Both the position numbers and the translations under genes were made by a program. DNA of 64,000 nucleotides from JAOAIV01 sp038849555 (GTDB lineage: Archaea > Thermoproteota > Bathyarchaeia > Bathyarchaeales > Bathycorpusculaceae). How positions within the stretch are numbered: the stretch's first letter is position 1; each line of letters begins with the position of its first letter. The stretch is taken from the NCBI GenBank assembly GCA_038849555.1, contig JAWCMT010000001.1, forward strand, positions 1-64,000, given 5' to 3'. Below the pieces are notes generated by a model that saw nothing but the letters and a program-made list of their open reading frames with translations, did not search any database and was not told the DNA's origin. Below, piece by piece: positions 8,923 to 17,483 of this stretch.

Positions 8923-9555
8923 ATGGATGCGAATTTAATCAAAGAATTAAGCGAAAAAATAGTAAAAGCGGGCAAAAAGCTGTATGAGCATGGTTTAGTA
9001 ACGGGAATAAGCGGAAACATTAGCGCCAGAATTCCCGGTGTAAACATGTTTCTGATAAAGCCGTCTGGTGCTTGCATGGGAAACTTGAAGCCTGAAGAAC
9101 TGGTTCTCGTAGACTTGCAGGGAACCAAGATTAAGGGAGAAAGGAATGTTTCCATTGAAACGCCGATACATGCAGCAATCTATCGCGCAAGGGAAGATGT
9201 GCATGCAGTTGTGCATACGCATCCACCTACAGCCACGGCTTTTGGTATTGCAAAAACAGAAATTCTTCCATTACAGATTGAGCTGTTTACGTTTCTTCCA
9301 AACGGCGTTCCCATAATTCCGTTCAAGGCGCCGGGTTCAAAAGCGCTTGCGGAAGCAGTTCAAGAGAAAATTGCCGATTACGACGCGGTTATTCTTGAAA
9401 ACCATGGCATCATAACTGTAGGCCAAACCGTGGAAGCCGCTTGCAACTTAAATGAGATGGTTGAAGAAGGCGCTAAAGTCCAGCTTCTGGTCATGACGCT
9501 GACCGGCAGAAACGCGGCGACTTTGGCGGAGCTAAAGGAAAAGTTCAAAACATAG
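8923..9555 (+). CDS. fucA: Class II aldolase, L-fuculose-phosphate aldolase (FucA) family
   Basis: Zinc aldolase of 210 residues. The metal ligands and acid/base residues are recognisable: Glu79 in SIETPIH, His98 and His100 in VVHTHPP, and His161 in ENHG. The phosphate-binding loop GISGNIS lies at 28-34. The family cleaves fuculose-1-phosphate to dihydroxyacetone phosphate and lactaldehyde. A methanogen member has been proposed to supply lactaldehyde for the lactyl part of F420. The placement directly behind cofE fits such a role, but the true substrate cannot be read from the sequence. Confidence 0.85.
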   Translation: MDANLIKELSEKIVKAGKKLYEHGLVTGISGNISARIPGVNMFLIKPSGACMGNLKPEELVLVDLQGTKIKGERNVSIETPIHAAIYRAREDVHAVVHTHPPTATAFGIAKTEILPLQIELFTFLPNGVPIIPFKAPGSKALAEAVQEKIADYDAVILENHGIITVGQTVEAACNLNEMVEEGAKVQLLVMTLTGRNAATLAELKEKFKT

Positions 9556-9594
9556 AATACCTTAGGATAGCCGAAAAGCAAGGAAGCGAATAAA

Positions 9595-9927
9595 ATGACA
9601 GAGGCACAAACACCCAAAGAGTTTTTCGAAAAAGTATTGCCCAGCCGATTCAAACCGGACAAAGCGGCAGGCGTCGACGTTACAGTTCAAGTAGACATAT
9701 CTGGTCCTAACGGCGGCAGCTGGGTGGTAACAATAAAAAACCAGAAACTGGAAATTAAAGAGGGAAGGCATGCTTCACCAGCGCTGCTTGTTATGATGAC
9801 TGAAAAGGACTATATGGACATGGTCAACGGTAAAGTAAGTGGCGAGAAAGCCTTCTTCAGTGGAAAGCTTCGGTTTAGAGGCGACATTGGTTTAGCATTA
9901 AGATTAAAGGAAATAGGTTTTCTGTAG
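9595..9927 (+). CDS. SCP2 sterol-binding-like domain protein
   Basis: A single SCP2 domain of 110 residues, seen in the pattern of a short helix, the strand GGSWVVTIKNQKLEIKEG, the segment PALLVMMTEKDYMDMVNGKVS, and a final GKLRFRGDIGLALRL. These domains bind hydrophobic ligands such as lipids or acyl-CoA in a tunnel. It is third in the cofE-fucA cluster, 39 bases after the aldolase, with AGGAAG before its ATG. No catalytic motif is visible and the ligand is unknown. Confidence 0.8.
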   Translation: MTEAQTPKEFFEKVLPSRFKPDKAAGVDVTVQVDISGPNGGSWVVTIKNQKLEIKEGRHASPALLVMMTEKDYMDMVNGKVSGEKAFFSGKLRFRGDIGLALRLKEIGFL

Positions 9928-9962
9928 CCGGAATAAGTTCAGACTAATACGTCATCGTGCTC

Positions 9963-10514
9963 TCATAGCAGCGTTTTGTTGTTTTTATTCTTTGATTTGT
10001 TGTCTACTTTCAAAAGTTGAACCGCAAGGAAAGTGAAAGTTAAAGGCAGAATATCTCTTTCTTCCTCAAGATTGATTAAAAACGTGTTCATTTCGGTTAT
10101 ACTTGCGCCCAGAGCAGTTTTCACATAACTCCTAAACGCGTCGTAAGAAGAGTAGTTCTGATGCAGCGAAACTAATGCTGCATCGTATCCCAAGCCCATA
10201 CCACGTTGAATCAAGATAACGCCGAATGGATCTTTACCTATTGTTTCAGGGTGAGTATTCCGGAACATTTCGATGTTATCTCTGTTCAATTTTGGGTCAA
10301 ATTTCAGGAGATTTAACGCCATTATAGTATAGCCTATTTTACTAAAGTTTGGAATAACCGTGTACTCTCTGATATAGCCTTCTTTTTCCAGTTTAGACCT
10401 AAGCCGTGTGGTAGTGGGTTGTGATGCACCTATGGCCTTTGCTAATTCCCTGTCGCTTCTTCGCGAATGCTTAATAAGTTCTGCAAGTAATTTCCTTTCT
10501 AATTCTTTTAACAA
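9963..10514 (-). CDS. Lrp/AsnC-family transcriptional regulator (copy 1)
   Basis: The N-terminal winged helix-turn-helix (residues 3-55, LLAELIKHSRRSDRELAKAIG then SQPTTTRLRSKLEKEGYI) is typical of Lrp/AsnC. The C-terminal half (about 60-160) resembles a ligand-sensing domain but is longer and less regular than the usual RAM domain. The TTG start has GGAG five bases upstream. A perfect palindrome at 10541-10553 lies just upstream near the predicted transcript start, which suggests autoregulation. It is convergent with the SCP2 gene. Targets are unknown. Confidence 0.8.
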   Translation of the reverse strand: MLKELERKLLAELIKHSRRSDRELAKAIGASQPTTTRLRSKLEKEGYIREYTVIPNFSKIGYTIMALNLLKFDPKLNRDNIEMFRNTHPETIGKDPFGVILIQRGMGLGYDAALVSLHQNYSSYDAFRSYVKTALGASITEMNTFLINLEEERDILPLTFTFLAVQLLKVDNKSKNKNNKTLL

Positions 10515-10540
10515 TTATTCTCCTTTCTCCTTTGGGCTAT

Positions 10541-10553
10541 GCACTTTAAGTGC
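10541..10553. promoter_or_regulatory. Operator-like palindrome upstream of Lrp copy 1
   Basis: GCACTTTAAGTGC is a perfect inverted repeat (arms GCACTT and AAGTGC around one T). It lies 27 bases before the regulator's start. A TATA-like stretch (GAATATTTTT on the minus strand, near 10566-10576) would put transcription start on the palindrome, the usual geometry for a self-repressing Lrp. Confidence 0.5.
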
Positions 10554-10612
10554 CACTGCCACTTTGTCAAAAAAATATTCTCTGATTCGTATTTATTAAC
10601 TTGCCGATGTGG

Positions 10613-11146
10613 TTAAAGTTTTGCTATAACCTCTTTCGGCAGGTCTTCTTCGCCTATCTTGAAAGTTTGCGGCTCCTCGATTTTTAGGATTTCACGCAAA
10701 GCTTCTGCGTCAAGTTCACAAACAAGCCGCAATATCTCCTTTCTGGCGACCTCAAAATGTTTCTTAAACAAGTCTTGATTTTTATGCAGCACTTCGGCAA
10801 GCGCACAAATGTCAGCGGTTTTTAGGTACCACTCGAGCTTCCATGTTTGGCGGTTTATATCGAAAGTAATCGGCCCAGCGCGGCAGGTTTCGGGTTTTAC
10901 CTCATGGATTAGGCATTTTTTAGTTTTTTTGTCACAGAATACGCATAGGCCGCTTTCATCAATTGCGGGAAAAGAATACTTTGCATGCGAAAATGGCTTC
11001 GTGATGCCCAGTTTCTGTTTTTCTATGTAGGCCTCGATGATTTTTTGGCGTTTCAGCGTTAGCGGAGGCTTAGCATCTTGGCAGCATACGCTGCTACATC
11101 TAAAGCATATGTCAGGATTGCATGTGGGTTCCTCTGACACAGGCAA
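10613..11146 (-). CDS. YkgJ-type cysteine-cluster protein
   Basis: A 177-residue protein with the CxxxxCFRCSSVCC pattern near the N-terminus (C8, C13, C16, C20, C21) and a second group CVFCDKKTKKCLIH plus ETCRAGP around residues 68-95. This is the layout of the YkgJ (CxxCxxCC) family of putative Zn or Fe-S cluster proteins. The function of the family is not established. Start is TTG with AGGAA upstream. It lies 20 bases downstream of the GCS2-like ligase and is probably co-transcribed. Confidence 0.75.
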   Translation of the reverse strand: MPVSEEPTCNPDICFRCSSVCCQDAKPPLTLKRQKIIEAYIEKQKLGITKPFSHAKYSFPAIDESGLCVFCDKKTKKCLIHEVKPETCRAGPITFDINRQTWKLEWYLKTADICALAEVLHKNQDLFKKHFEVARKEILRLVCELDAEALREILKIEEPQTFKIGEEDLPKEVIAKL

Positions 11147-11166
11147 ACACCGTTCCTTAAGAGCGA

Positions 11167-12363
11167 TCAGAAGTAGAGTCGATTATTAGCAAGGCACTTA
11201 ATAAGCATTAAATAAACATCCAGTATGGCTTCCTTCAGGCTGGTTTTCTGCGCTCTCTGAAGTACGCGGCGTCGTATAAGCTCAGACAGGCTGCCTTCTT
11301 CAATCCGCTTTTTTACTATCCACAGATACTTCTTCTCCTCTTCTGTTGCGTTTTCAGAGGCTAAATTGAAAAAGTGCCGGCATACTTGCCGTGCAGTTTC
11401 ACCTTTTGGATTTGAAACTTGGGCATTTAATCCATTCGCTATTATCGCGTTGAAGTCTCGCACAAGAAGTCGATGAGGCAAAAGTTCTGTTTTTTCCGCT
11501 ATTAAGCCGCGCAAGGCTGACCGGATGAAGCAGCTTAAGGCTACATCTGACTTCACGCATTCTTGTTCGTCCATTACGCGCACTTCGAGGGCTGAGCGGT
11601 CAAATCTGAAGATTACGCCTCTTGAGTTTATCCATTCCTTAAGAAGAAGGGGTTTCCCTGCGCTAAATTTAGCTAAGTCCTTTGAATATCTCCCAATTAT
11701 TGCGTTGTAGTATTGTTCAAAGGAAGAGGCATACTCTGGAACAACATCGCCTATTATTGATGGAACTTCCGCCTGATTTGTCTTGTAAAAATGCAATCTG
11801 TTGTCAACATTAGAGCCGATGACGCCCTCAAATATTGGCGATGACGCTGAGACAGCGGGCACGTAAGCACACAAGCCAGCAAGCAGATTATGCAATAGGA
11901 TGCCGTTTTCCTCTTTTGAGTAGGGCAGGTTGAGGTGGAAACTTTGAATGTTAAGCCAACCATGCTGCTTGAGATTGAAGATTCTTCCGAGTTCATGATA
12001 GATTTTTCTGTGGTGATGCGGCCATACGCCTGTTTCCTCAAGTCTAAGCAGCGGATGCATCCCCGTTCCGAGAAGAGAGGCATGATATTTTCTTTTGAGA
12101 AAATCCAGAATGGTTTCCACGGCGTTCTGCATAGTTTCTTCGAAAAATTCAGGCGACTTAAAGGGAGAGTTAGCCTTTATTTCCATAACATGCAATTGAA
12201 GTTCTTTGCCAAACGTGAAACACGGCAGCTCAACGAAGTTTACAATTCTTCCGTGAAAATCTTTGATGAGCTTGTCTACGATGGGCAAAGCTTGTAACTG
12301 CTCGTTGACGATAGAAAACTCGTGCTCTGGGCCCAAAACCTCTAGCGGCTTGTACGTGGGCAT
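11167..12363 (-). CDS. GCS2-family glutamate-cysteine ligase-like protein
   Basis: Carboxylate-amine ligase of the GCS2 (YbdK-like) family, 398 residues. LGPEHEFSIV at the N-terminus is the family's metal/glutamate-binding 'G-x-E-x-E' segment. GVWPHHHRKIYHELGRIF, then SFHLNLP and SASSPIFEGV, follow the family order, and FDRSALEVRVMDEQ is the late acidic motif. Members join glutamate to an amine such as cysteine using ATP; in archaea the product may be gamma-glutamylcysteine. It is upstream of and same-strand as the cysteine-cluster gene. An inverted repeat at 12382-12410 near its transcript start suggests regulation. Substrate is inferred from the family only. Confidence 0.82.
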   Translation of the reverse strand: MPTYKPLEVLGPEHEFSIVNEQLQALPIVDKLIKDFHGRIVNFVELPCFTFGKELQLHVMEIKANSPFKSPEFFEETMQNAVETILDFLKRKYHASLLGTGMHPLLRLEETGVWPHHHRKIYHELGRIFNLKQHGWLNIQSFHLNLPYSKEENGILLHNLLAGLCAYVPAVSASSPIFEGVIGSNVDNRLHFYKTNQAEVPSIIGDVVPEYASSFEQYYNAIIGRYSKDLAKFSAGKPLLLKEWINSRGVIFRFDRSALEVRVMDEQECVKSDVALSCFIRSALRGLIAEKTELLPHRLLVRDFNAIIANGLNAQVSNPKGETARQVCRHFFNLASENATEEEKKYLWIVKKRIEEGSLSELIRRRVLQRAQKTSLKEAILDVYLMLIKCLANNRLYF

Positions 12364-12381
12364 TTCCTCTTCTTAGCGCTA

Positions 12382-12427
12382 ATCACTTGTTTGGAATAGC
12401 GTGTAGTGATCGGCTAATTTTAAACAT
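12382..12427 (-). promoter_or_regulatory. Promoter with ATCACT/AGTGAT inverted repeat before GCS2 gene
   Basis: On the minus strand a TATA-like TTTAAAATT (12416-12424) is followed by the inverted repeat ATCACT (12382-12387) / AGTGAT (12405-12410), which brackets the expected transcript start near 12397. A two-half-site operator is likely. Confidence 0.45.
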
Positions 12428-12584
12428 AACTGTGGATTTTTCTTTATGCCCGTGAACAGTTAGTTTTGATTAAAAAAGGCCAGTTGGATAAGCGGATACA
12501 TGTTTTAGTTCCAAAAAGCTCCTCGGGCAAATTTGCGATGCATAACTAAATTTACGGTCTGCTCTAAATTAAACCAGAATAGTA

Positions 12585-15500
12585 GTGAACATGACACTTG
12601 AGAATGGCAGTAGAAACGATTTTAAGAATGGAGATTTTAACGGTATTGTAACCCAACTCGAAGGGCGAATCAACAAATGGACTGTGGCGATTATGGAAGC
12701 GCAGAATGGAGAGAACCAGAAAGCAAGCGGGAAACCGAGTTGGGTTCTTACAAGCACTGAAGAACTTTTAAGCATACCAAATGACGAGCTATTCACTCGC
12801 TTAAACACCTCTTTGTCAGGGCTCTCTTCAGAGGAAACAGAAAAGCGTCTAAGAATTTATGGGCGCAATGAACTTGCCAAGAAAAAGAAACACGCAGCCA
12901 TTGTTGAGTTTCTCTCTCATTTTCGAAGCCCGCTTATAATAATATTGATGATTGCAGGTTTGATTTCAGGCTTCCTCGGCGAAGTCATAAACGTCGCCAT
13001 AATATTTTCCATAATATTCATTAGTGTTATACTGGACTTTTATCAGGAATCCAAAGCCGAAAAAGCCGCTGAGATGCTAAAGGAAAAAGTAACTACGACA
13101 GCAACAGTTCTCAGAGACGGCACGAAACAGGAAGTGAAACTTTCCGAAATTGTCCCCGGCGACATTATATATCTTTCAGCAGGAGACATAACGCCCGCAG
13201 ACGCACGGGTTCTCGTCGCAAAAGATCTATTTCTAAATCAATCAGCGCTAACAGGAGAGTCATTTCCCGTTGAAAAAACGGCTGTGCCCATAAAATCAAA
13301 GGGAACCTCGATCACCGAATGGAACAACTGCCTTTTTATGGGAACCTCTGTTGTAAGCGGGACAGCAACAGCTGTGGTGCTGAAAACAGGAAGCTTCACG
13401 GAATATGGGAAAATAGCGAAGAGACTTGTGGAAAAGGAGCCGGAAACAGAGTTTGAAAAAGGCCTAAGAAGTTTTGGTTTTCTAATTATGCAAGCCACAT
13501 TTCTTTTGGTTATGTTTGTTTTTCTAATAAATGCACTTTTTAAGCGTGATATATTAGAGTCGCTTCTATTCGCTGTAGCGCTTGCTGTGGGTTTAACACC
13601 GGAACTTTTGCCGATGATTCTTTCAGTTAACCTTTCCAAAGGAGCCCTTGCAATGTCCAAAAAGGGCGTTATCGTGAAACGATTGTCAGCGATAGAAAAT
13701 TTTGGAAGCATGGATGTTCTGTGCACGGACAAAACTGGCACGCTTACAGAGAACAAAATAAAGCTTGTATTACATGTAGATGCTGACGGGAACAATGATG
13801 AAAAAGTGCTGTTGTATTCGTTTCTGAATAGTTTTTATCAAACTGGACTGAAAAGCCCGCTTGACGAAGCCATACTTAGTTACAAGGATGTTGACGTGAA
13901 AGGATACCAGAAGATAGACGAAGTACCTTTTGATTTTGTCCGAAGACGCGTCTCCGTAGTTGTCGAATATGAAAGGCAACGGTTTCTTATCGCCAAAGGT
14001 GCGCCTGAAGAAATAGCTAAAGTTTGCGCTTATTACGAGCTTGGCGGCGTCGTGGCCGATTTAACAGAGGAAATGCATAAGAAGATTGAGCAGAAGTATT
14101 ATGATTTAAGTTCTGAAGGTTTCCGAGCACTAGGGGTTGCATATAAGAAATTAAGAGAAGATAAAGCGGTTTATTCCGTGAATGATGAAAATGATATGGT
14201 GTTTCTGGGTTTTGTCGCATTTCTAGACCCACCCAAAGAAACCGCTAGAGAATCTATAAGGCTATTAAATAAGGTTGGAATAGAGCTGAAGATTCTCACA
14301 GGAGATAACGAGTTAGTTGCCAGAAAAACATGCGAACATATAGGTTTTGAGGTGAAAGGAGTTGCTCTTGGAAGCGAAATTGCACAAATGCATGATGACG
14401 CACTTGCTAGAGTCGTCGAGGAAGCAAACATATTTGCAAGAGTAACTCCTGCACAGAAAGACAGGATCATAAATGCGCTGAAAAATAATGGGCATGTCGT
14501 CGGCTTTATGGGCGATGGAATTAATGATGCCCCCTCGCTTAGAACTGCAGATGTAGGAATTTCTGTTAACAATGCCGTGGATGTCGCAAAAGAATCAAGC
14601 GATATTATACTCTTAAGAAATGACCTGACCGTTCTGGAAGAAGGCGTGTTGGAAGGGCGAAAAACCTTCGGCAACACCATGAAGTACGTCATGATGGGCG
14701 TAAGCTCGAACTTCGGCAACATGTTCAGCGTTGCAGGAGCATCACTGTTCCTTCCGTTCTTACCTATGCTCCCAATACAGATACTTCTGAACAATTTGCT
14801 TTATGATTTCTCTCAGTCCGCTATAACGACGGACAACGTAGATGCAGAGTACGTGGAAAAACCTAAGCGTTGGGATATTCACTTTATAAGGAATTTCATG
14901 ATATCTTTAGGACCTATCAGCTCAATTTTCGACTTTCTAACATTCTTCATAATGCTGCTGGTTTTTAGAGCAACGGAACCACTGTTTCAGACCGCATGGT
15001 TCATTGAGTCACTGTGCACGCAAACCCTGGTTATATTTGTTATAAGAACAAAAAGAACGCCTTTCTATAAGAGCAAGCCAAGCATGCTTCTGCTATTAAG
15101 CAGCCTAAGCATAGTTGGTTTCGCATTAATTTTGCCATTCACGCCATTAGGCGATTTATTCCATTTTGTAAAGCCGCCGCCTACATTCTTTATCGTTCTA
15201 GCACTCATTATCGGAGCTTATTTAATACTAGTTGAAGGCGCAAAAAGATGGTTCTACAAGCGATATGGCTACCGTTTAGAACAAGTTTTGATTCCGAAAA
15301 AACCAGCAGGGTTCTATCTCAGCACCACGGCTAGGCTTATGCAGGACATGGTAGCCATCATTTGTCTGCGCGCTGAAGAAGAAATCTCTATAGACGCTTT
15401 ACTTGATGATCTAAAAGGAAGCGTAAACTATCCTATTGATAAAGAATTATTCGTTCATAATCTCCAACACTTGCGCCGTGCAGGGCTTATTAGCTTCAAT

Positions 15501-15683
15501 TGGCAGAAGAGAACAATAAAACGCGAGAAGGCAATAAAGGAATATGTAATGCAACAGGTGGTTAACAGCAAATTTTGGCCAAGACTAGTTGACGATTGGC
15601 GCAGGATCAGCAATGCTATCCAAAACAAGCATGGCGAAGTTAACATGGAATATCAGAACATTCTGTTAGCACAAAACAAATAG
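12585..15683 (+). CDS. P-type cation-transporting ATPase, MgtA-like, with extra C-terminal domain
   Basis: Membrane pump of 1032 residues. It shows the actuator TGES (about 223-226), a PEGL-like membrane helix GLTPELLPM (about 336-344), the phosphorylation motif DKTGTLT (382-388) and the hinge GDGINDAP (about 643-650). The TPELLPM helix and VKRLSAIENFGSMDVLCTDK order are typical of magnesium-type P3B pumps. Core membrane helices end near residue 885 (KRWFYKRYGY). About 130 soluble residues follow, which ordinary MgtA lacks; LDDLKGSVNYPIDKELFVHNL and LRRAGLISF look winged-helix-like. The start is GTG at 12585; ATG two codons later is also possible. The ion is inferred. Confidence 0.9.
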   Translation: MNMTLENGSRNDFKNGDFNGIVTQLEGRINKWTVAIMEAQNGENQKASGKPSWVLTSTEELLSIPNDELFTRLNTSLSGLSSEETEKRLRIYGRNELAKKKKHAAIVEFLSHFRSPLIIILMIAGLISGFLGEVINVAIIFSIIFISVILDFYQESKAEKAAEMLKEKVTTTATVLRDGTKQEVKLSEIVPGDIIYLSAGDITPADARVLVAKDLFLNQSALTGESFPVEKTAVPIKSKGTSITEWNNCLFMGTSVVSGTATAVVLKTGSFTEYGKIAKRLVEKEPETEFEKGLRSFGFLIMQATFLLVMFVFLINALFKRDILESLLFAVALAVGLTPELLPMILSVNLSKGALAMSKKGVIVKRLSAIENFGSMDVLCTDKTGTLTENKIKLVLHVDADGNNDEKVLLYSFLNSFYQTGLKSPLDEAILSYKDVDVKGYQKIDEVPFDFVRRRVSVVVEYERQRFLIAKGAPEEIAKVCAYYELGGVVADLTEEMHKKIEQKYYDLSSEGFRALGVAYKKLREDKAVYSVNDENDMVFLGFVAFLDPPKETARESIRLLNKVGIELKILTGDNELVARKTCEHIGFEVKGVALGSEIAQMHDDALARVVEEANIFARVTPAQKDRIINALKNNGHVVGFMGDGINDAPSLRTADVGISVNNAVDVAKESSDIILLRNDLTVLEEGVLEGRKTFGNTMKYVMMGVSSNFGNMFSVAGASLFLPFLPMLPIQILLNNLLYDFSQSAITTDNVDAEYVEKPKRWDIHFIRNFMISLGPISSIFDFLTFFIMLLVFRATEPLFQTAWFIESLCTQTLVIFVIRTKRTPFYKSKPSMLLLLSSLSIVGFALILPFTPLGDLFHFVKPPPTFFIVLALIIGAYLILVEGAKRWFYKRYGYRLEQVLIPKKPAGFYLSTTARLMQDMVAIICLRAEEEISIDALLDDLKGSVNYPIDKELFVHNLQHLRRAGLISFNWQKRTIKREKAIKEYVMQQVVNSKFWPRLVDDWRRISNAIQNKHGEVNMEYQNILLAQNK

Positions 15684-15867
15684 AACCATTCAAGACATCA
15701 CATAACTTTGAAAACCAAGCGGTTACGATAAAAGCCGGATGCATAACGGTTCCAGGGGATGATAAGTCACAGCGCATATAAGTGCAAAATTCTAAAAGAA
15801 AACATAGTTAAAAAACTTAAAAGCATATAGAAATATTTACATAGCTCAAACAGGTCTGGATTTAGCA

Positions 15868-16482
15868 ATGTCACCCGTTAAATTTGAATCAAGAAAATTC
15901 GTTTCAGTTGACCCAAGCAAATGCACAGGCTGCGGCATCTGCGAATACGCTTGCACACTTGAAAAAAACGAGGCGGCCTGCAACCCTATCAAGTCAAGAA
16001 TACGCGTTGTCCGCATGACACCACTTTTCAATTTCGCGCTCGCATGCCGCTTCTGCGAAGACGCCAAATGCGTGGCTGCTTGCCCAGAAAAAGCATTGGT
16101 GCAATCTGAGAAAACGGGCATTTTGACGATTAATGAAAAGAAATGCAAAGGCTGTGACTGGTGCATTCAGGCTTGCCCACATGGCGGTATAACACTTCAC
16201 CCAGAAAAGGGCATAGCCATAGCCTGCGACTTCTGCAGTGGAGAACCCAAATGCGTTGAATTCTGCCCAGAAGAAGCCCTTGAAGTTGTATCCACAGACG
16301 AGGAAGCAGAGGAACGCTTCAGCCGAGCATTGGAGAAGCTTCCCGCAGAAATTGAACGCTTAACCAACGCCGTTAAGAATAAGGATTGGAAGCCATTGCT
16401 GTCAGAAGCTGAAAAAAGGTCGCTAAAGGTAACAGAGAAGCTTGAAGCGTTAAACAAGAAGGCAACAAAAGAGAAGAAATAA
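15868..16482 (+). CDS. Multi-cluster 4Fe-4S polyferredoxin
   Basis: A 204-residue electron-transfer protein of the HycB/DmsB-like ferredoxin type. Cysteine motifs in order: CTGCGICEYAC (near 19-29), CRFCEDAKCVAACP (near 59-72), CKGCDWCIQACP (near 93-104) and CDFCSGEPKCVEFCP (near 122-136), enough for up to four clusters. A charged, probably helical tail (about 145-204) follows. Residues 15-145 closely resemble a module inserted in the IorA protein at 47372-49561, so it may serve a 2-oxoacid oxidoreductase. AT-rich promoter sequence (CTTAAAAGCATATAG, 15816-15830) precedes the ATG. The gene stands alone. The partner is inferred. Confidence 0.88.
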   Translation: MSPVKFESRKFVSVDPSKCTGCGICEYACTLEKNEAACNPIKSRIRVVRMTPLFNFALACRFCEDAKCVAACPEKALVQSEKTGILTINEKKCKGCDWCIQACPHGGITLHPEKGIAIACDFCSGEPKCVEFCPEEALEVVSTDEEAEERFSRALEKLPAEIERLTNAVKNKDWKPLLSEAEKRSLKVTEKLEALNKKATKEKK

Positions 16483-16501
16483 GGATAGACGGTAAAAGTT
16501 T

Positions 16502-16520
16502 CAAAAAACTAGGCTTTTTG
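16502..16520. terminator. Possible bidirectional terminator
   Basis: CAAAAA (16502-16507) and TTTTTG (16515-16520) form a short inverted repeat between the convergent polyferredoxin and deacetylase-like genes, giving a T-tract on either strand. Confidence 0.4.
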
Positions 16521-16536
16521 GCTATAAAAAGAGGGG

Positions 16537-17385
16537 TCAGGGTTCTCCCTCGTAGCCCCTTAACAGCTGATCCATATCCTTTCCGTTCTGCTCCCCTGAG
16601 TATCCGCCTTCCAAAACGAAGAACGTGGGTTTTTTCAGCGCAGCGATTCTTTCACCTATTTTCCTAAAAGCAGGCTCAGTCAAGCCAAGGGAAGCTAAAT
16701 CTCCAAGATGAGTATCAAAGCCCACGGAAACTGCGACGACCTCGAACTTGCCCATGTTAACCATGGCTAATGCTTGGTCAAGCGTCTCTAAGTAGCGTTG
16801 CTCACCACAGTCCGCTGGAAGCGGAAAGTTCAAGCAGTTCTCCTCATGATGCAGTCCTGTGCCAGGGTAATGCGGATAACGGTGAAGCGAAATGTAGACT
16901 ACTTTTTCGTCGCCTCGGAAAATCTCCTGCGTGCCATTTCCATGATGCCCATCAATATCGAGTATAAGCGCCGGCTTATCAAGGGCTTTCACAGCTATCG
17001 CGATATTATTCAAGTAGCAGAATCCCCGCGTGTAAACGCCAAGTGCAGCGCCAGAGCGCCCTGCATGATGACCTGGCGGCCGCATAAGCGAGAAACCATT
17101 AATTTTGGCGGCTAAGAGCGCGCCGCCTGCAGAAAGCCTTGCATACTCGTAGATGTTCTCGTATGCTGGCGTGTCTGGATCTTCAACTAAGCCTTTTTTG
17201 AGGTTCCAAATGTAATCGGAGTCGTGAACCCGTAATAGGTCTTCTTCGGCTGCGGCTTCGGGTTCCACGAACTGGTAATTTCGGGTTTTTAAGAAGTCAT
17301 ACGCCGTTTTGACTCGTTGTGGACTTTCGATGTGCCAGCCGCCGTAGCTTAGGCATTTTTCTGAGAAAACTATTTTTGTCTTCAT
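16537..17385 (-). CDS. Histone deacetylase / acetylpolyamine amidohydrolase family protein
   Basis: Zinc hydrolase of 282 residues with the family signatures: the catalytic His pair in RPPGHHAG, the metal-binding DIDGHHGNGT, SVGFDTHLGD with its Asp ligand, and LEGGYSG near the end. Members remove acetyl or acyl groups from lysine or polyamines. Start choice: the open frame reaches a TTG at 17424, but that overlaps a TATA element (TATATTTTAA, 17426-17435), so translation should begin at ATG 17400 or, as the family N-terminus MKTKIVFS suggests, ATG 17385. It is divergent from argS. It could oppose the GNAT-fused synthetase at 5322, which is speculation. Confidence 0.86.
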   Translation of the reverse strand: MKTKIVFSEKCLSYGGWHIESPQRVKTAYDFLKTRNYQFVEPEAAAEEDLLRVHDSDYIWNLKKGLVEDPDTPAYENIYEYARLSAGGALLAAKINGFSLMRPPGHHAGRSGAALGVYTRGFCYLNNIAIAVKALDKPALILDIDGHHGNGTQEIFRGDEKVVYISLHRYPHYPGTGLHHEENCLNFPLPADCGEQRYLETLDQALAMVNMGKFEVVAVSVGFDTHLGDLASLGLTEPAFRKIGERIAALKKPTFFVLEGGYSGEQNGKDMDQLLRGYEGEP

Positions 17386-17425
17386 GCCAGCTGCATCCAT
17401 ACATAGATAAGCGACGCTTTCCAAA

Positions 17426-17435
17426 TTAAAATATA
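17426..17435 (-). promoter_or_regulatory. TATA element of the deacetylase-like gene
   Basis: TATATTTTAA on the minus strand places transcription start near 17405, so the transcript has almost no leader. It rules out the upstream TTG start of this gene. Confidence 0.5.
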
Positions 17436-17483
17436 CCTTCCCCTTAAAGATTTAGCGCGCTTAAAAACTTGGAGAAACCGCAG

